The notes under the pieces are model-generated. The model saw only the letters and a list, made by a program, of their open reading frames with translations, was not told the DNA's origin and did no database searches. A DNA stretch of 64,000 nt from Amphiura filiformis (taxonomy: Eukaryota > Echinodermata > Ophiuroidea > Amphilepidida > Amphiuridae), in the NCBI RefSeq assembly GCF_039555335.1, contig NC_092635.1:56022258-56086257 (forward strand). Direction: 5' to 3'. The position numbers were made by a program, and so were the translations under genes. Positions 1 to 11,273 of the stretch are shown here, piece by piece (the first letter of the stretch is position 1; each line of letters starts with the position of its first letter).

Positions 1-1
1 A

Positions 2-226
2 AAGGGGCTCAAAGTCAATATTCATGCTTTTGAAATTGGTAGTAGAGGTTACCTATCTCCTGAAAACACATCTACTCTTAAGTCCCTTATACATCTCTCT
101 GGTACAACTCAAACTTTTAAGAACGTTCGGAATAATCTTATGAAAATCGTCCTGTGCACATCTTTTAGTTTATATTGTTCCAAATCCGAACCATCATGGA
201 TTGATCCACCACTGTTTAAACTATAA
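2..226 (+). pseudogene. 3' end of a retroelement ORF (partial, enters from left edge)
   Basis: An open frame runs from the left edge to a TAA at 224-226 (74 codons visible). It contains HAFEIGSRGYLSPENTSTLK, which I recognise as the type of short C-terminal segment that follows reverse transcriptase in many invertebrate non-LTR or related retroelement proteins. The catalytic domain would lie outside the window. The stop is followed by an A/T-rich 3' UTR. I see no start codon because the frame is cut by the window edge. Family assignment is from memory of the EIGSRG-type tail and is only moderately secure; an unrelated gene fragment is possible. Confidence 0.5.
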
Positions 227-412
227 TGTCTTTTAACAATTGTTTTTTTTTTTTTTATAAATATTTTATCTTGCCGGAGACTCGCTGGTCGGGTATCTCC
301 GTGTCCTAGATTTTTCACTGCCAGTTTGTACTACTTTATATGTATTTTATTGTTGCTATATTTATTTTATTCATGTATCATTATTTATCTTTGTATATGT
401 AATTAATGAGAA
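227..412 (+). other. Retroelement 3' UTR with T-run and AATAAA-type signal
   Basis: This non-coding A/T-rich stretch follows the ORF stop. It has a 15-base T run near 241-256, a short GGAGA..TCTCC stem region near 277-302, and an AATAAA-type signal at about 411-416. The satellite array starts immediately after it, so the array may have arisen at or next to the 3' end of this element (inference). Confidence 0.4.
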
Positions 413-3400
413 TAAACTGGCTGATTTAATAAAATATCGGCCTTAACGAAGTAGGTTTCATTTGATAAATCAGCTAAGCTGATATCGGCGTTAAAGAACT
501 ATTTGATTGAGTATAAGTAAGCTATCTATTGCTGATATTGGCCTTGATGAAGTAGGTTTCATTTGATAAATCAGCTAAGCTGATATCGGCGTTAAAGAAC
601 TAATTGATTGAGTATAAGTAAGCTATCTATTGCTGATATCGGCCTTAACGAAGTAGGTTTCATTTGATAAATCAGCTAAGCTGATATCGGCGTTAAAGAA
701 CTATTTGATTGAGTATAAGTAAGCTATCTATTGCTGATATTGGCCTTGATGAAGTAGGTTTCATTTGATAAATCAGCTAAGCTGATATCGGCGTTAAAGA
801 ACTAGTTGATTGAGTATAAGTAAGCTATCTATTGCTGATATCGGCCTTAACGAAGTAGGTTTCATTTGATAAATCAGCTAAGCTGATATCGGCGTTAAAG
901 AACTATTTGATTGAGTATAAGTAAGCTATCTATTGCTGATATTGGCCTTAACGAAGTAGGTTTCATTTGATAAATCAGCTAAGCTGATATCGGCGTTAAA
1001 GAACTATTTGATTGAGTATAAGTAAGCTATCTATTGCTGATATTGGCCTTGATGAAGTAGGTTTCATTTGATAAATCAGCTAAGCTGATATCGGCGTTAA
1101 AGAACTAGTTGATTGAGTATAAGTAAGCTATCTATTGCTGATATCGGCCTTAACGAAGTAGGTTTCATTTGATAAATCAGCTAAGCTGATATCGGCGTTA
1201 AAGAACTATTTGATTGAGTATAAGTAAGCTATCTATTGCTAATATTGGCCTTAACGAAGTAGGTTTCATTTGATAAATCAGCTAAGCTGATATCGGCTTT
1301 AAAGAAATATTTGATTATAAGTAAGCTATCTACTGCTAATATTGGGCTTGATGGAGTAGGTTTCATTTGATAAATCAGCTGAGCTGATATCGGCTTTAAA
1401 GAAATATTTGTTTGATTATAAGTAAGCTATCTACTGCTAATATTGGCCTTGATGAAGTAAGTCTCATTTGATAAATCAGCTAAGCTGATATCGGCGTTAA
1501 AGAACTATTTGATTGAGTATAAGTGTTATCGGCCTTGATGAAGTAGGTTTCATTTGATAAATCAGCTAAGCTGATATCGGCGTTAAAGAACTAGCTGATT
1601 GAGTATAAGTAAGCTATCTATTGCTAATATTGGCCTTGATGAAGTAGGTTTCATTTGATAAATCAGCTAAGCTGATATCGGCTTTAAAGAAATATTTGTT
1701 TGATTATAAGTAAGCTATCTACTGCTAATATTGGGCTTGATGGAGTAGGTTTCATTTGATAAATCAGCTGAGGTGATATCGGCTTTAAAGAAATATTTGA
1801 TTGATTATAAGTAATCTATCTATTGCTGATATCGGCCTTGATGAAGTAAGTCTTATTTGATAAATCAGCTAAGCTAATATCGGCGTTAAAGAAATATTTG
1901 TTTGATTATAAGTAAGATATCTACTGCTAATATTTGGCTTGGTGGAGTAGGTTTCATTTGATAAATCAGCTAAGCTGATATCGGCGTTAAAGAACTAGTT
2001 GATTGAGTATAAGTAAGCTATCTATTGCTGATATCGGCCTTAACGAAGTAGGTTTCATTTGATAAATCAGCTAAGCTGATATCGGCGTTAAAGAACTATT
2101 TGATTGAGTATAAGTAAGCTATCTATTGCTGATATTGGCCTTAACGAAGTAGGTTTCATTTGATAAATCAGCTAAGCTGATATCGGCGTTAAAGAACTAT
2201 TTGATTGAGTATAAGTAAGCTATCTATTGCTGATATTGGCCTTGATGAAGTTTCATTTGATAAATCAGCTAAGCTGATATCGGCGTTAAAGAACTAGTTG
2301 ATTGAGTATAAGTAAGCTATCTATTGCTGATATCGGCCTTAACAAAGTAGGTTTCATTGAATAAAGCAGCTAAGCTGATATCGGCGTTAAAGAACTATTT
2401 GATTGAGTATAAGTAAGCTATCTATTGCTAATATTGGCCTTAACGAAGTAGGTTTCATTTGATAAATCAGCTAAGCTGATATCGGCTTTAAAGAAATATT
2501 TGATTATAAGTAAGCTATCTACTGCTAATATTGGGCTTGATGGAGTAGGTTTCATTTGATAAATCAGCTGAGCTGATATCGGCTTTAAAGAAATATTTGT
2601 TTGATTATAAGTAAGCTATCTACTGCTAATATTGGCCTTGATGAAGTAAGTCTCATTTGATAAATCAGCTAAGCTGATATCGGCGTTAAAGAACTATTTG
2701 ATTGAGTATAAGTAAGCTATCTATTGCTGTTATCGGCCTTGATGAAGTAGGTTTCATTTGATAAATCAGCTAAGCTGATATCGGCGTTAAAGAACTAGCT
2801 GATTGAGTATAAGTAAGCTATCTATTGCTAATATTGGCCTTGATGAAGTAGGTTTCATTTGATAAATCAGCTAAGCTGATATCGGCTTTAAAGAAATATT
2901 TGTTTGATTATAAGTAAGCTATCTTACTGCTAATATTGGGCTTGATGGAGTAGGTTTCATTTGATAAATCAGCTGAGCTGATATCGGCTTTAAAGAAATA
3001 TTTGATTGATTATAAGTAATCTATCTATTGCTGATATCGGCCTTGATGAAGTAAGTCTTATTTGATAAATCAGCTAAGCTAATATCGGCGTTAAAGAAAT
3101 ATTTGTTTGATTATAAGTAAGATATCTACTGCTAATATTGGGCTTGATGGAGTAGGTTTCATTTGATTAATCAGCTAAGCTAATATCGGTGTTTTGAACT
3201 ATTTGATTGATTATCCCAATAATCAGCAGTAGATACGGTAAGCGATCTACTGCTGATATTGGCCTTGATGAAGTAGGTTCCGTTTGATAATCCAGCTAAG
3301 CTAAATCGAAGATGAAGAACTATTTTGATTGAATATAAGTAAGTTGATATGCTTACTGCTGATATCGGATATCGGCGTTGACGAAGTGGATTTCATTTGA

Positions 3401-3452
3401 TAAATCAGCTAAGCTGATATCGATGTTGAAGAACTATTTTAGTGAAAATATG
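413..3452. repeat. Satellite array, about 101-bp monomer
   Basis: Tandem head-to-tail monomers are recognised by AAGTAGGTTTCATTTGATAA, followed by ATCAGCTAAGCTGATATCGG and then TAAGTAAGCTATCTA. Successive GGCCTT positions at 541, 642, 743, 844, 945 and 1046 give a 101-bp period. Variants alternate (TTGGCCTTGATG versus TCGGCCTTAACG), and shortened monomers with GAAATATTTG / TTGGGCTTGATGG occur in two blocks. Each monomer holds a 15-bp near-palindrome, ATCAGCTAAGCTGAT, and a GATATC. The right part from about 3180 is diverged. There are no coding frames. Confidence 0.95.
780..3180. repeat. Higher-order duplication within the satellite (about 1.19-1.2 kb x 2)
   Basis: Monomer order is repeated at an offset of about 1.19 kb. 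The diagnostic TTGGGCTTGATGG variant at 1344 recurs at 2533 (offset 1189), and the GATATCTACTGCTAATATT variant at 1916 recurs at 3121 (offset 1205). The 16-bp change in offset comes from one internal difference: the first block has AAGTGTTATCGG near 1522 where the second keeps the full AAGTAAGCTATCTATTGCTG near 2710. So a block of about 12 monomers duplicated as a unit after its variants had accumulated. Confidence 0.8.
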
Positions 3453-3706
3453 TAAGCTATACCCTACTTGCTTCTTGTTTAATTTGTTAAACTGATACTA
3501 AGTAAGCTATCTACTGTTGATATCGGTGTTGATGGAGTAATTTTCATTTGATAAATTTGCTAAGCTGATATTGAAGATTGATTGATTATAAGTAAGTTGA
3601 TATATGGCTACTGATATAGGCGTTGATGAGGTGGATTTCATTTGATAAAGGAACTTAACTAACACCGGTGCTGACAAACTATTTGAGTTAATACATGTAA
3701 GCTATA

Positions 3707-4671
3707 TGGCACATTCTCCGATAAAGTGTCCAAAAAGCCAAATCTGTGTCGCCCATAGTTACAAGTCGTATTCAGACTTGTTTCGTCAGAAAGAAATGAC
3801 TTTTATTAAAAAAACTGATACTTAGGAGTTGCTTTCTAAAGTGTGTGGGGCTAGAGGTTGTAACATGCCTAGAAAGTATAAAACAATAAAGCTGATTATA
3901 CATATCCATTGTTTTCCTCCATGTCGCCAGCCAAGGTGCGTTCCGTATAATGTGTCCCTGTTCGCTATACATGCGCGCATAATAATGGATTATAGGTACT
4001 TTTCATTAGCTGGTATCATGCCCTAATTATAAAGTATAAAACATCACAACGCAGGTTATTAAACTTTTCCAACAGGGCTTTGAGACTATGTCGCCAATAT
4101 TGTTCACAGATACGTTACCATATTTCTAATGGATAGCAATCTGTCAAAATAACTAGCTATATGAATGTTTTCATATGTGATGGATCAAGCAGGCTCCATA
4201 GTTATATTATATATGTGGTACATAACACAATGGTTTCAAAGTAAAACAAATCAGGTCTATTAATGGCAAAAAATCCTGACGTTACGTTCATGTCGTCACA
4301 GATACGTTACCTAAATTCTACTCCCCTCGGAAAAAACGCTGTGATAAATGAAGCCAAATACCATACCAGACTTTAGTACATTGGGTGATGACTGATCAAG
4401 TATGAGTATTAAGTCGGTAAGTTTTTACACTTGCACGATTAAGACAAAAGTGTGAAAGGGCTTCACAGATACGTTACCACTGATACGTTACCACCAATGC
4501 GTACAAGTAATATTTCTCAAAAATTAAGTATGTTGAAAAATCACCCATGCATTGTTTTGTGCTCTGAAACTATTAAAGTTTACGATTCTGAATGATTTTC
4601 ATGAATTCTTCGTGGTTGGAATTTTGCAATTACCGAGACCAAACTTGGACGCTTTATCGGAGAATGAGCCA
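3707..4671. mobile_element. 965-bp MITE with TA target duplication (Tc1/mariner-type) inside the satellite
   Basis: Terminal inverted repeats of about 27 bp start TGGCACATTCTCCGATAAAG on the left and end CTTTATCGGAGAATGAGCCA on the right. They are flanked by TA at 3705-3706 and 4672-4673. Removing the element and one TA restores GCTATATATCTACTGCTG, the uninterrupted satellite form seen near 5408, which confirms the insertion site. Inside, the motif GATACGTTACC occurs four times (about 4109, 4300, 4467, 4481), three of them preceded by CACA. No transposase frame is present, so it is non-autonomous. The TA duplication is typical of the IS630-Tc1-mariner superfamily; the exact family is unknown to me. 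Confidence 0.85.
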
Positions 4672-4673
4672 TA

Positions 4674-6020
4674 TATCTACTGCTGATATCCTATTTTGTT
4701 GTTTGTTAATTTATTTAACAGTTAATAAGTATTAAAGCTACCTACTGCTGATATCGGTGTTGATGAAGTAGATTTCATTTGATCAGCTGAGCCGATATCA
4801 AAAAGGAAAAACTATTTGATTGAATATAAGTAAACTATCTGCTGCTGATATCGGCCTTGATGAAGAAGGTTGCATATTTTAATAAATAGCTAAGCTGATA
4901 TCGATGAAGAAGAACTATTAGATTGATTGTAAGTAAGCTATCTACTGCTGAAGTAGACTTCATTTGACAAATCAGTTAAAGGCCGCTCCAAATATCTGAT
5001 AATAAGTAAGGTATCTACTGCTCATATCGGTGTTGATGAAGTAGTTTTCATTTGAGCTGATATCGAAGATGAAGAAATAATTGATTGATTATAAGTAATT
5101 TGTTATATGGATTGTCTACTGCAGCTGATATAGGCGTTTTTAGCAGTCAAGTTAGCTCAATTGATAAGTCGTTCGGTTATGCGTACGCTCTCGTGGAAAC
5201 GTTGAGTTGTCTAGTTGTAACCTGTACGAAACTCGGGAGCTGATTCTGGCTGTGATGGTAAATTGTGAAATATCTAGGGTGTGCGCTTCTAAGCATTAAA
5301 GTCCCGGATGTGTTGTCAAATGGTTTATGGAATGATGTGGATTTCATTAGATAAATGAGCGTAACTAATAATGGTTTAGAAGAACTATTTGAGTGAATAC
5401 ATGTAAGCTATATATCTACTGCTGATACCCTACTTGTTTTTTGTTAATTTATTAAGCTGATAATAAGTGAGATATTTACTGTTGATATCGGTGTTGATGA
5501 AGTAGTTTTCATTTGATCAGCTGACCTAATATCAAAAATGAAGAACTGCTTGATTGATTATAAGTAAGCTATCTACTGCTAATACCCTTGATTCATTTAA
5601 TAAATCAGCTAAGATGATATCGGTGATGAAGAACTATTTGGTTGATTATAAGTACGCTATCTTCTGTTGATATCGGCCTTGATGATGTAGGTTTCATTGG
5701 ATAAATCAGCTATTAACTGATATCGATAATGAAGAACTATTTGATTGATTATAAGTAAGCTCTCTTCTGTTGATATCGGCCTTGATGAAGTAGGTTTCAT
5801 TGGATAAATCAGCTATTAACTGATATCGATAATGAAGAACTATTTGATTGATTATAAGTAAGCTCTCTTCTGTTGATATCTGCCTTGATGAAGTAGGTTT
5901 CATTGAATAAATCAGCTAAGCTGATATCGATAATGAAGAACTATTTGATTATAAGTAAGCTATCTAGGCCTACTGCTGATATCGGAAGGTTTCATTGGAT
6001 GAATCAGCTGGCCTTTCGAC
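4674..6020. repeat. Diverged satellite monomers (copy 1)
   Basis: Degenerate versions of the 101-bp monomer alternate with non-satellite patches, for example around 5110-5330. Near 5660-5950 three recently duplicated 97-98-bp monomers with GATATCGATAATGAAGAAC are almost identical; a chance minus-strand reading frame across them is not a gene. Confidence 0.8.
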
Positions 6021-6266
6021 CATCTCCTCCGTAATTGTCTTTGTATTATTTTATAATTATTTGATGTGTAATTTTAATGTAGTTTACTTCTTTTTTATTT
6101 ATGGAAATAAACATTCATTTTCTATGTAATTAATCATTCCATTCATTCATTCATTCATCCATTCATTCACTCATTCATTCATTCATTCATTCATTCATTC
6201 ATTCATTCATTCATTCATTCATTCATTCACACATTCATTCATTCATTCATTCATTCATTCATTCCA
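6021..6266 (+). mobile_element. LINE-like 3' tail ending in (ATTC)n
   Basis: An A/T-rich 3'-UTR-like segment with AAATAAA near 6107 runs into an (ATTC)n tetranucleotide tract at about 6129-6265. A non-LTR retrotransposon tail ending in a short tandem repeat is the simplest reading. No coding part remains. The tract is shorter in the second copy (about 9170-9258), which accounts for most of the length difference between the duplicated blocks downstream of here. Confidence 0.45.
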
Positions 6267-6291
6267 GGGGGTCACCACATAGCACCAACAT

Positions 6292-6512
6292 CAGTGGCTT
6301 CTGTGAGAAGTCTTGCCCCCTCTTCTTGCCCCCTCTTCTTGCCCCCCCCCCCCCCCCCCCGCGTGGGATGATGGCTGCCCTGATATTTACGATTTTTAGG
6401 CTTTTTGTACATTTTAGCCCATTTTCGTTCAAGTTTTCCCACTTTGAAACCGGGCTTTGAAACTGGCCCCCCTTTCGCCCGCCCTCTGAAAAAAGTGCTG
6501 GCTACGCCACTG
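6292..6512. mobile_element. 221-bp hAT-like MITE, 8-bp target duplication (copy 1)
   Basis: The element starts CAGTGGCTTCTG and ends GGCTACGCCACTG, so the ends are inverted CAGTGGC repeats. It is flanked on both sides by the perfect 8-bp direct repeat ACCAACAT (6284-6291 and 6513-6520). CAG..CTG ends with 8-bp duplications are the hallmark of hAT transposons. The interior is C-rich with short CCCCTCTTCTTG repeats and has no transposase. Confidence 0.85.
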
Positions 6513-6760
6513 ACCAACATTGAGCATGTTGAGTCGATCGTGCATGGTCAGCTGCTGGATGGATGGGCAACCAACAACTTTTTGTATATTAAATAAATGA
6601 TTTCACGGAGCAAAAATACGCCATAGGACTGTTCCTATTGTGCTTCAAAATAAAAATATCGATGTGAATTGCTCAATTCAACATACCTAGCATATTCACA
6701 ACTGAATTTCTGTGGTAATTTGCAATTTTATCAATAAAAACAAATCAACAAATTATCAGG

Positions 6761-6928
6761 CCCCATGTCACATGGGGGAAAATGGAAAATCACACGTATT
6801 TAGCATTATTTCTCCTCATTTATCACAATTTGCAGAATTCCGCAGCCTGTTTTAACAGATTTTGTCGTTATTTTAGGAAATCTGGCTGTTTTGTGTGATC
6901 CCATTTTCCCCATGTGACATGGGGCCCC
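6761..6928. mobile_element. Foldback element with long inverted repeats (copy 1)
   Basis: The arms begin GGCCCCATGTCACATGGGG and are repeated in inverted order ending CCCCATGTGACATGGGGCC. They extend inward over AAAATGG and ATCACAC, giving arms of about 35 bp in a 168-bp element. Each end is itself a near-palindrome. A further partial copy of the end (GGGCATGGGGCC) follows at about 6930. I see no clear target duplication. Confidence 0.65.
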
Positions 6929-9285
6929 GGGCATGGGGCCTTATATAAAATGATAGGCTGACGTAAAACAACGTTTAGTTTATACGTCGGACAACAACGT
7001 TGCGGATGCGGCAGATGCAGCTGCTAATGTTCCCCTACAGCATCTGTCACAGTGGCTAAAACTTTCTGTCAACATGATGCAGTCATGTCTACAGTAGAAT
7101 TCAATTCGACCTTTGCAGGACTTAAACCCCATTAAAAGCTATTAAACCAATATAACACTCATTGAAAACAGCTCAACTGATTAAATCATATCTTCTCTGG
7201 TTACACATATGTTTCTGCTTTTACACGTACAATGGAGCAATGCGCTGGGATTATAGTTTCAGTTGGGTGAACGATTATAAAGCGAGCGCTAGAGAACAAT
7301 TGTGTGTTTACGAAATGAGACAATACGTGCTTATTGTTAACCAGCGTTCTTGAAAATGAGAAACATGGTGGTTTGCAGACTTAACACGGTTTGGAAATAA
7401 TTTCTTCATATTTTTGGTGTTATCTGTCGTTTACATATCCTTCCTAAAACACCAAAGTGCGAATATTTCCAAACATCTAAATTAGCTAAAAATTTAGGAC
7501 ATGTTACAAAGCTATATTGTCTAGAATTTTAGAAGAGTACTTTTAATATTGGCCGGTTATTTTTCACACAGCGACGTTAACTAGCCAATGTAAGCTATAC
7601 CCTACTTGCTTCGTTTACGATTCTGAATGATTTTCATGAATTCTTCGTGGTTGGAATTTTGCAATTACCGAGACCAAACTTGGACGCTTTATCGGAGAAT
7701 GAGCCATATATCTACTGCTGATATCCTATTTTGTTGTTTGTTAATTTATTTAACAGTTAATAAGTATTAAAGCTACCTACTGCTGATATCGGTGTTGATG
7801 AAGTAGATTTCATTTGATCAGCTGAGCCGATATCAAAAGGAAAAACTATTTGATTGAATATAAGTAAACTATCTGCTGCTGATATCGGCCTTGATGAAGA
7901 AGGTTGCATATTTTAATAAATAGCTAAGCTGATATCGATGAAGAAGAACTATTAGATTGATTGTAAGTAAGCTATCTACTGCTGAAGTAGACTTCATTTG
8001 ACAAATCAGTTAAAGGCCGCTCCAAATATCTGATAATAAGTAAGGTATCTACTGCTCATATCGGTGTTGATGAAGTAGTTTTCATTTGAGCTGATATCGA
8101 AGATGAAGAAATAATTGATTGATTATAAGTAATTTGTTATATGGATTGTCTACTGCAGCTGATATAGGCGTTTTTAGCAGTCAAGTTAGCTCAATTGATA
8201 AGTCGTTCGGTTATGCGTACGCTCTCGTGGAAACGTTAAGTTGTCTAGTTGTAACCTGTACGAAACTCGGGAGCTGATTCTGGCTGTGATGGTAAATTGT
8301 GAAATATCTAGGGTGTGCGCTTCTAAGCATTAAAGTCCCGGATGTGTTGTCAAATGGTTTATGGAATGATGTGGATTTCATTAGATAAATGAGCGTAATT
8401 AATAATGGTTTAGAAGAACTATTTGAGTGAATACATGTAAGCTATATATCTACTGCTGATACCCTACTTGTTTTTTGTTAATTTATTAAGCTGATAATAA
8501 GTGAGATATTTACTGTTGATATCGGTGTTGATGAAGTAGTTTTCATTTGATCAGCTGACCTAATATCAAAAATGAAGAACTGCTTGATTGATTATAAGTA
8601 AGCTATCTACTGCTAATACCCTTGATTCATTTAATAAATCAGCTAAGATGATATCGGTGATGAAGAACTATTTGGTTGATTATAAGTACGCTATCTTCTG
8701 TTGATATCGGCCTTGATGAAGTAGGTTTCATTGGATAAATCAGCTATTAACTGATATCGATAATGAAGAACTATTTGATTGATTATAAGTAAGCTCTCTT
8801 CTGTTGATATCGGCCTTGATGAAGTAGGTTTCATTGGATAAATCAGCTATTAACTGATATCGATAATGAAGAACTATTTGATTGATTATAAGTAAGCTCT
8901 CTTCTGTTGATATCTGCCTTGATGAAGTAGGTTTCATTGAATAAATCAGCTAAGCTGATATCGATAATGAAGAACTATTTGATTATAAGTAAGCTATCTA
9001 GGCCTACTGCTGATATCGGAAGGTTTCATTGGATGAATCAGCTGGCCTTTCGACCATCTCCTCCGTAATTGTCTTTGTATTATTTTATAATTATTTGATG
9101 TGTAATTTTAATGTAGTTTACTTCTTTTTTATTTATGGAAATAAACATTCATTTTCTATGTAATTAATCATTCCATTCATTCATTCATTCATCCATTCAT
9201 TCACTCATTCATTCATTCATTCACACATTCATTCATTCATTCATTCATTCATTCATTCCAGGGGGTCACCACATAGCACCAACAT

Positions 9286-9512
9286 CAGTGGCTTCTGTGA
9301 GAAGTCTTGCCCCCTCTTCTTGCCCCCTCTTCTTGCCCCCCCCCACCCCACCCCACCCCGCGTGGGATGATGGCTGCCCTGATATTTACGATTTTTAGGC
9401 TTTTTGTACATTTTAGCCCATTTTCGTTCAAGTTTTCCCACTTTGAAACCGGGCTTTGAAACTGGCCTCCCCCTTTCGCCCACCCTCTGAAAAAGTGCTG
9501 GCTACGCCACTG
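9286..9512. mobile_element. 227-bp hAT-like MITE (copy 2, within the segmental duplication)
   Basis: Same element as at 6292, with the same ACCAACAT flanks (9278-9285 and 9513-9520). The C-rich interior differs in length (CCCCCACCCCACCCC here, a long pure C run in copy 1). It was copied by the segmental duplication, not by an independent insertion, because the flanks and neighbours are the same. Confidence 0.85.
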
Positions 9513-9760
9513 ACCAACATTGAGCATGTTGAGTCGATCGTGCATGGTCAGCTGCTGGATGGATGGGCAACCAACAACTTTTTGTATATTAAATAAATGA
9601 TTTCACGGAGCAAAAATACGCCATAGGACTGTTCCTATTGTTTTTCAAAATAAAAATATCGATGTGAATTGCTCAATTCAACATACCTAGCATATTCACA
9701 ACTGAATTTCTGTGGTAATTTGCAATTTTATCAATAAAAACAAATCAACAAATTATCAGG

Positions 9761-9929
9761 CCCCATGTCACATTGGGGAAAATGGAAAATCACACGTATT
9801 TAGCATTATTTCTCCTCATTTATCACAATTTGCAGAATTCCGCAGCCTGTTTTAACAGATTTTGTCGTTATTTTAGGAAATCTGGCTGTTTTTGTGTGAT
9901 CCCATTTTCCCCCATGTGACATGGGGCCC
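9761..9929. mobile_element. Foldback element (copy 2)
   Basis: Counterpart of the element at 6761, with inverted GGCCCCATGTCACAT arms. Single-base changes interrupt the arm palindrome (CACATTGGGG here). Confidence 0.6.
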
Positions 9930-10445
9930 CGGGCATGGGGCCTTATATAAAATGATAGGCTGACGTAAAACAACGTTTAGTTTATACGTCGGACAACAAC
10001 GTTGCGGATGCGGCAGATGCAGCTGCTAATGTTCCACTACAGCATCTGTCACAGTGGCTAAAACTTTCTGTCAACATGATGCAGTCATGTCTACAGTAGA
10101 ATTCAATTCGACCTTTGCAGGACTTAAACCCCATTAAAAGCTATTAAACCAAGATAACACTCATTGAAAACAGCTCAACTGATTAAATCATATCTTCTCT
10201 GGTTACACATATGTTTCTGCTTTTACACGTACAATGGAGCAATGCGCTGGGATTATAGTTTCAGTTGGGTGAACGATTATAAAGCGAGCGCTAGAGAACA
10301 ATTGTGTGTTTACGAAATGAGGCAATACGTGCTTATTGTTAACCAGCGTTCTTGAAAATGAGAAACATGGTGGTTTGCAGACTTAACACGGTTTGGAAAT
10401 AATTTCTTCATATTTTTGGTGTTATCTGTCGTTTACATATCCTTC

Positions 10446-10766
10446 CTAAAACACCAAAGTGCGAATATTTCCAAACATCTAAATTAGCTAAAAATTTAGG
10501 ACATGTTACAAAGCTATATTGTCTAGAATTTTAGAAGAGTACTTTTAATATTGGCCGGTTATTTTTCACACAGCGACGTTAACTAGCCAATGTACTATTA
10601 CCTATAACATTAACTAAAACACCAAAGTGCGAATATTTCCAAACATCTAAATTAACTAAAAATTTAGGACATGTTACAAAACTATATTTTCTAGAACTTT
10701 AGAAGAGTAGGGGCCTACTTTTAATATTGGCCGGTTATTTTTCACACAGCGACGTTAACTAGGCAT
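10446..10766. repeat. Short tandem duplication (about 150 bp x 2)
   Basis: The segment beginning CTAAAACACCAAAGTGCGAA at 10446 and ending CGACGTTAACTAG is repeated from about 10614 to 10761 with a few substitutions and a GGGGCCT insertion. It also occurs once at the end of copy 1 (about 7446-7590). This marks the right edge of the duplicated region. Confidence 0.8.
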
Positions 10767-11273
10767 ATCCCCATACTTTTAACGTAGGCTATTTGTAGAG
10801 GTCACCCGTCAATGGGAAAGAGCACTGTGTATTATGTATAACGGACAGTAACTGCAGTATGAACAAAGCTATAGGCCCGTACATGATTACACTGATGAGG
10901 GTGTGAGAACGTTAAAAATCACATTTATATAGGTTTATCCAATGGCAAATTCAAAATTTGTACAGATCGTGTCCTGTACCGCCTACAGTAACTTTAGTTT
11001 TAATTTACGCCCTCTAGCAGCCAACAACGGAGAATGGATTATGAACGTGCAAGTTACTAAAAAAATGTATCATGATTTTTCTTGTGAGTATTGGTTTTTG
11101 CTACCATTTTCTAGTTTAGAATAATTTAAATATATGCTATTTACGTTGCATATTCTTATTATTTTGACAAAAATAATGATTACGGAACTGTAAAATTATT
11201 AAATGCATTATTATTATCATCAAATATTAATAGCTTAGAGGGCATTGTTGCCCTGTTGGTCGGGCGAGGTAAC
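10767..11273 (+). other. Region upstream of ST7 exon 1, including presumed 5' UTR/promoter
   Basis: No repeat family is recognised in this stretch of about 500 bp. It should contain the ST7 5' UTR and core promoter, but no TATA box or initiator can be placed convincingly; a TTTATATAGG string near 10924 is 350 bp from the ATG. A small frame at 10942-11124 has no recognisable product. Confidence 0.4.

Larger units (their letters stand above)
3453..7592. repeat. Tandem segmental duplication, copy 1 (4.1 kb)
   Basis: Copy 1 of a block that recurs at 7591-10594. It contains diverged satellite, a TA-flanked MITE, a LINE-like 3' tail with (ATTC)n, a hAT-like MITE, a foldback element and unique-looking sequence ending in GACGTTAACTAGCCAATG. 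Sequence is nearly identical between copies, with single-base differences and microsatellite length changes. The left boundary is placed where TAAGCTATACCCTACTTGC at 3453 reappears at 7591, straight after the end of the block. Confidence 0.85.
7591..10594. repeat. Tandem segmental duplication, copy 2 (3.0 kb, internally deleted)
   Basis: Bases 7591-7612 match 3453-3474, and from 7613 the sequence matches 4578 onward, so copy 2 lacks 1103 bp (3475-4577), including most of the 965-bp MITE. Only the MITE right end survives (7613-7706). The rest repeats copy 1 in order: diverged satellite, (ATTC)n tail, hAT MITE, foldback element. The block ends at GACGTTAACTAGCCAATGTA, where the sequence departs from copy 1. 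Identity is high, so the event is probably recent; a haplotype or assembly duplication cannot be excluded. Confidence 0.85.

Noticed and set aside
5706..5903. 65-codon minus-strand frame with internally repeated sequence, duplicated at 8740-8937
   Set aside because: It is translated satellite monomers; identity of the two copies follows from the segmental duplication.
6129..6266. (ATTC)n tract as a regulatory microsatellite
   Set aside because: It directly follows an A/T-rich LINE-like tail, so a retrotransposon 3' end is the simpler reading.
6272..6520. Small frame across the hAT MITE and C-rich tract (also at 9253-9545)
   Set aside because: Low-complexity translation of a non-coding MITE; the frame differs between the two copies because of poly-C length.
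7162..7353. 63-codon frame identical in both segmental copies (also 10164-10355)
   Set aside because: Identity is explained by the recent duplication; no motif, no sign of selection.
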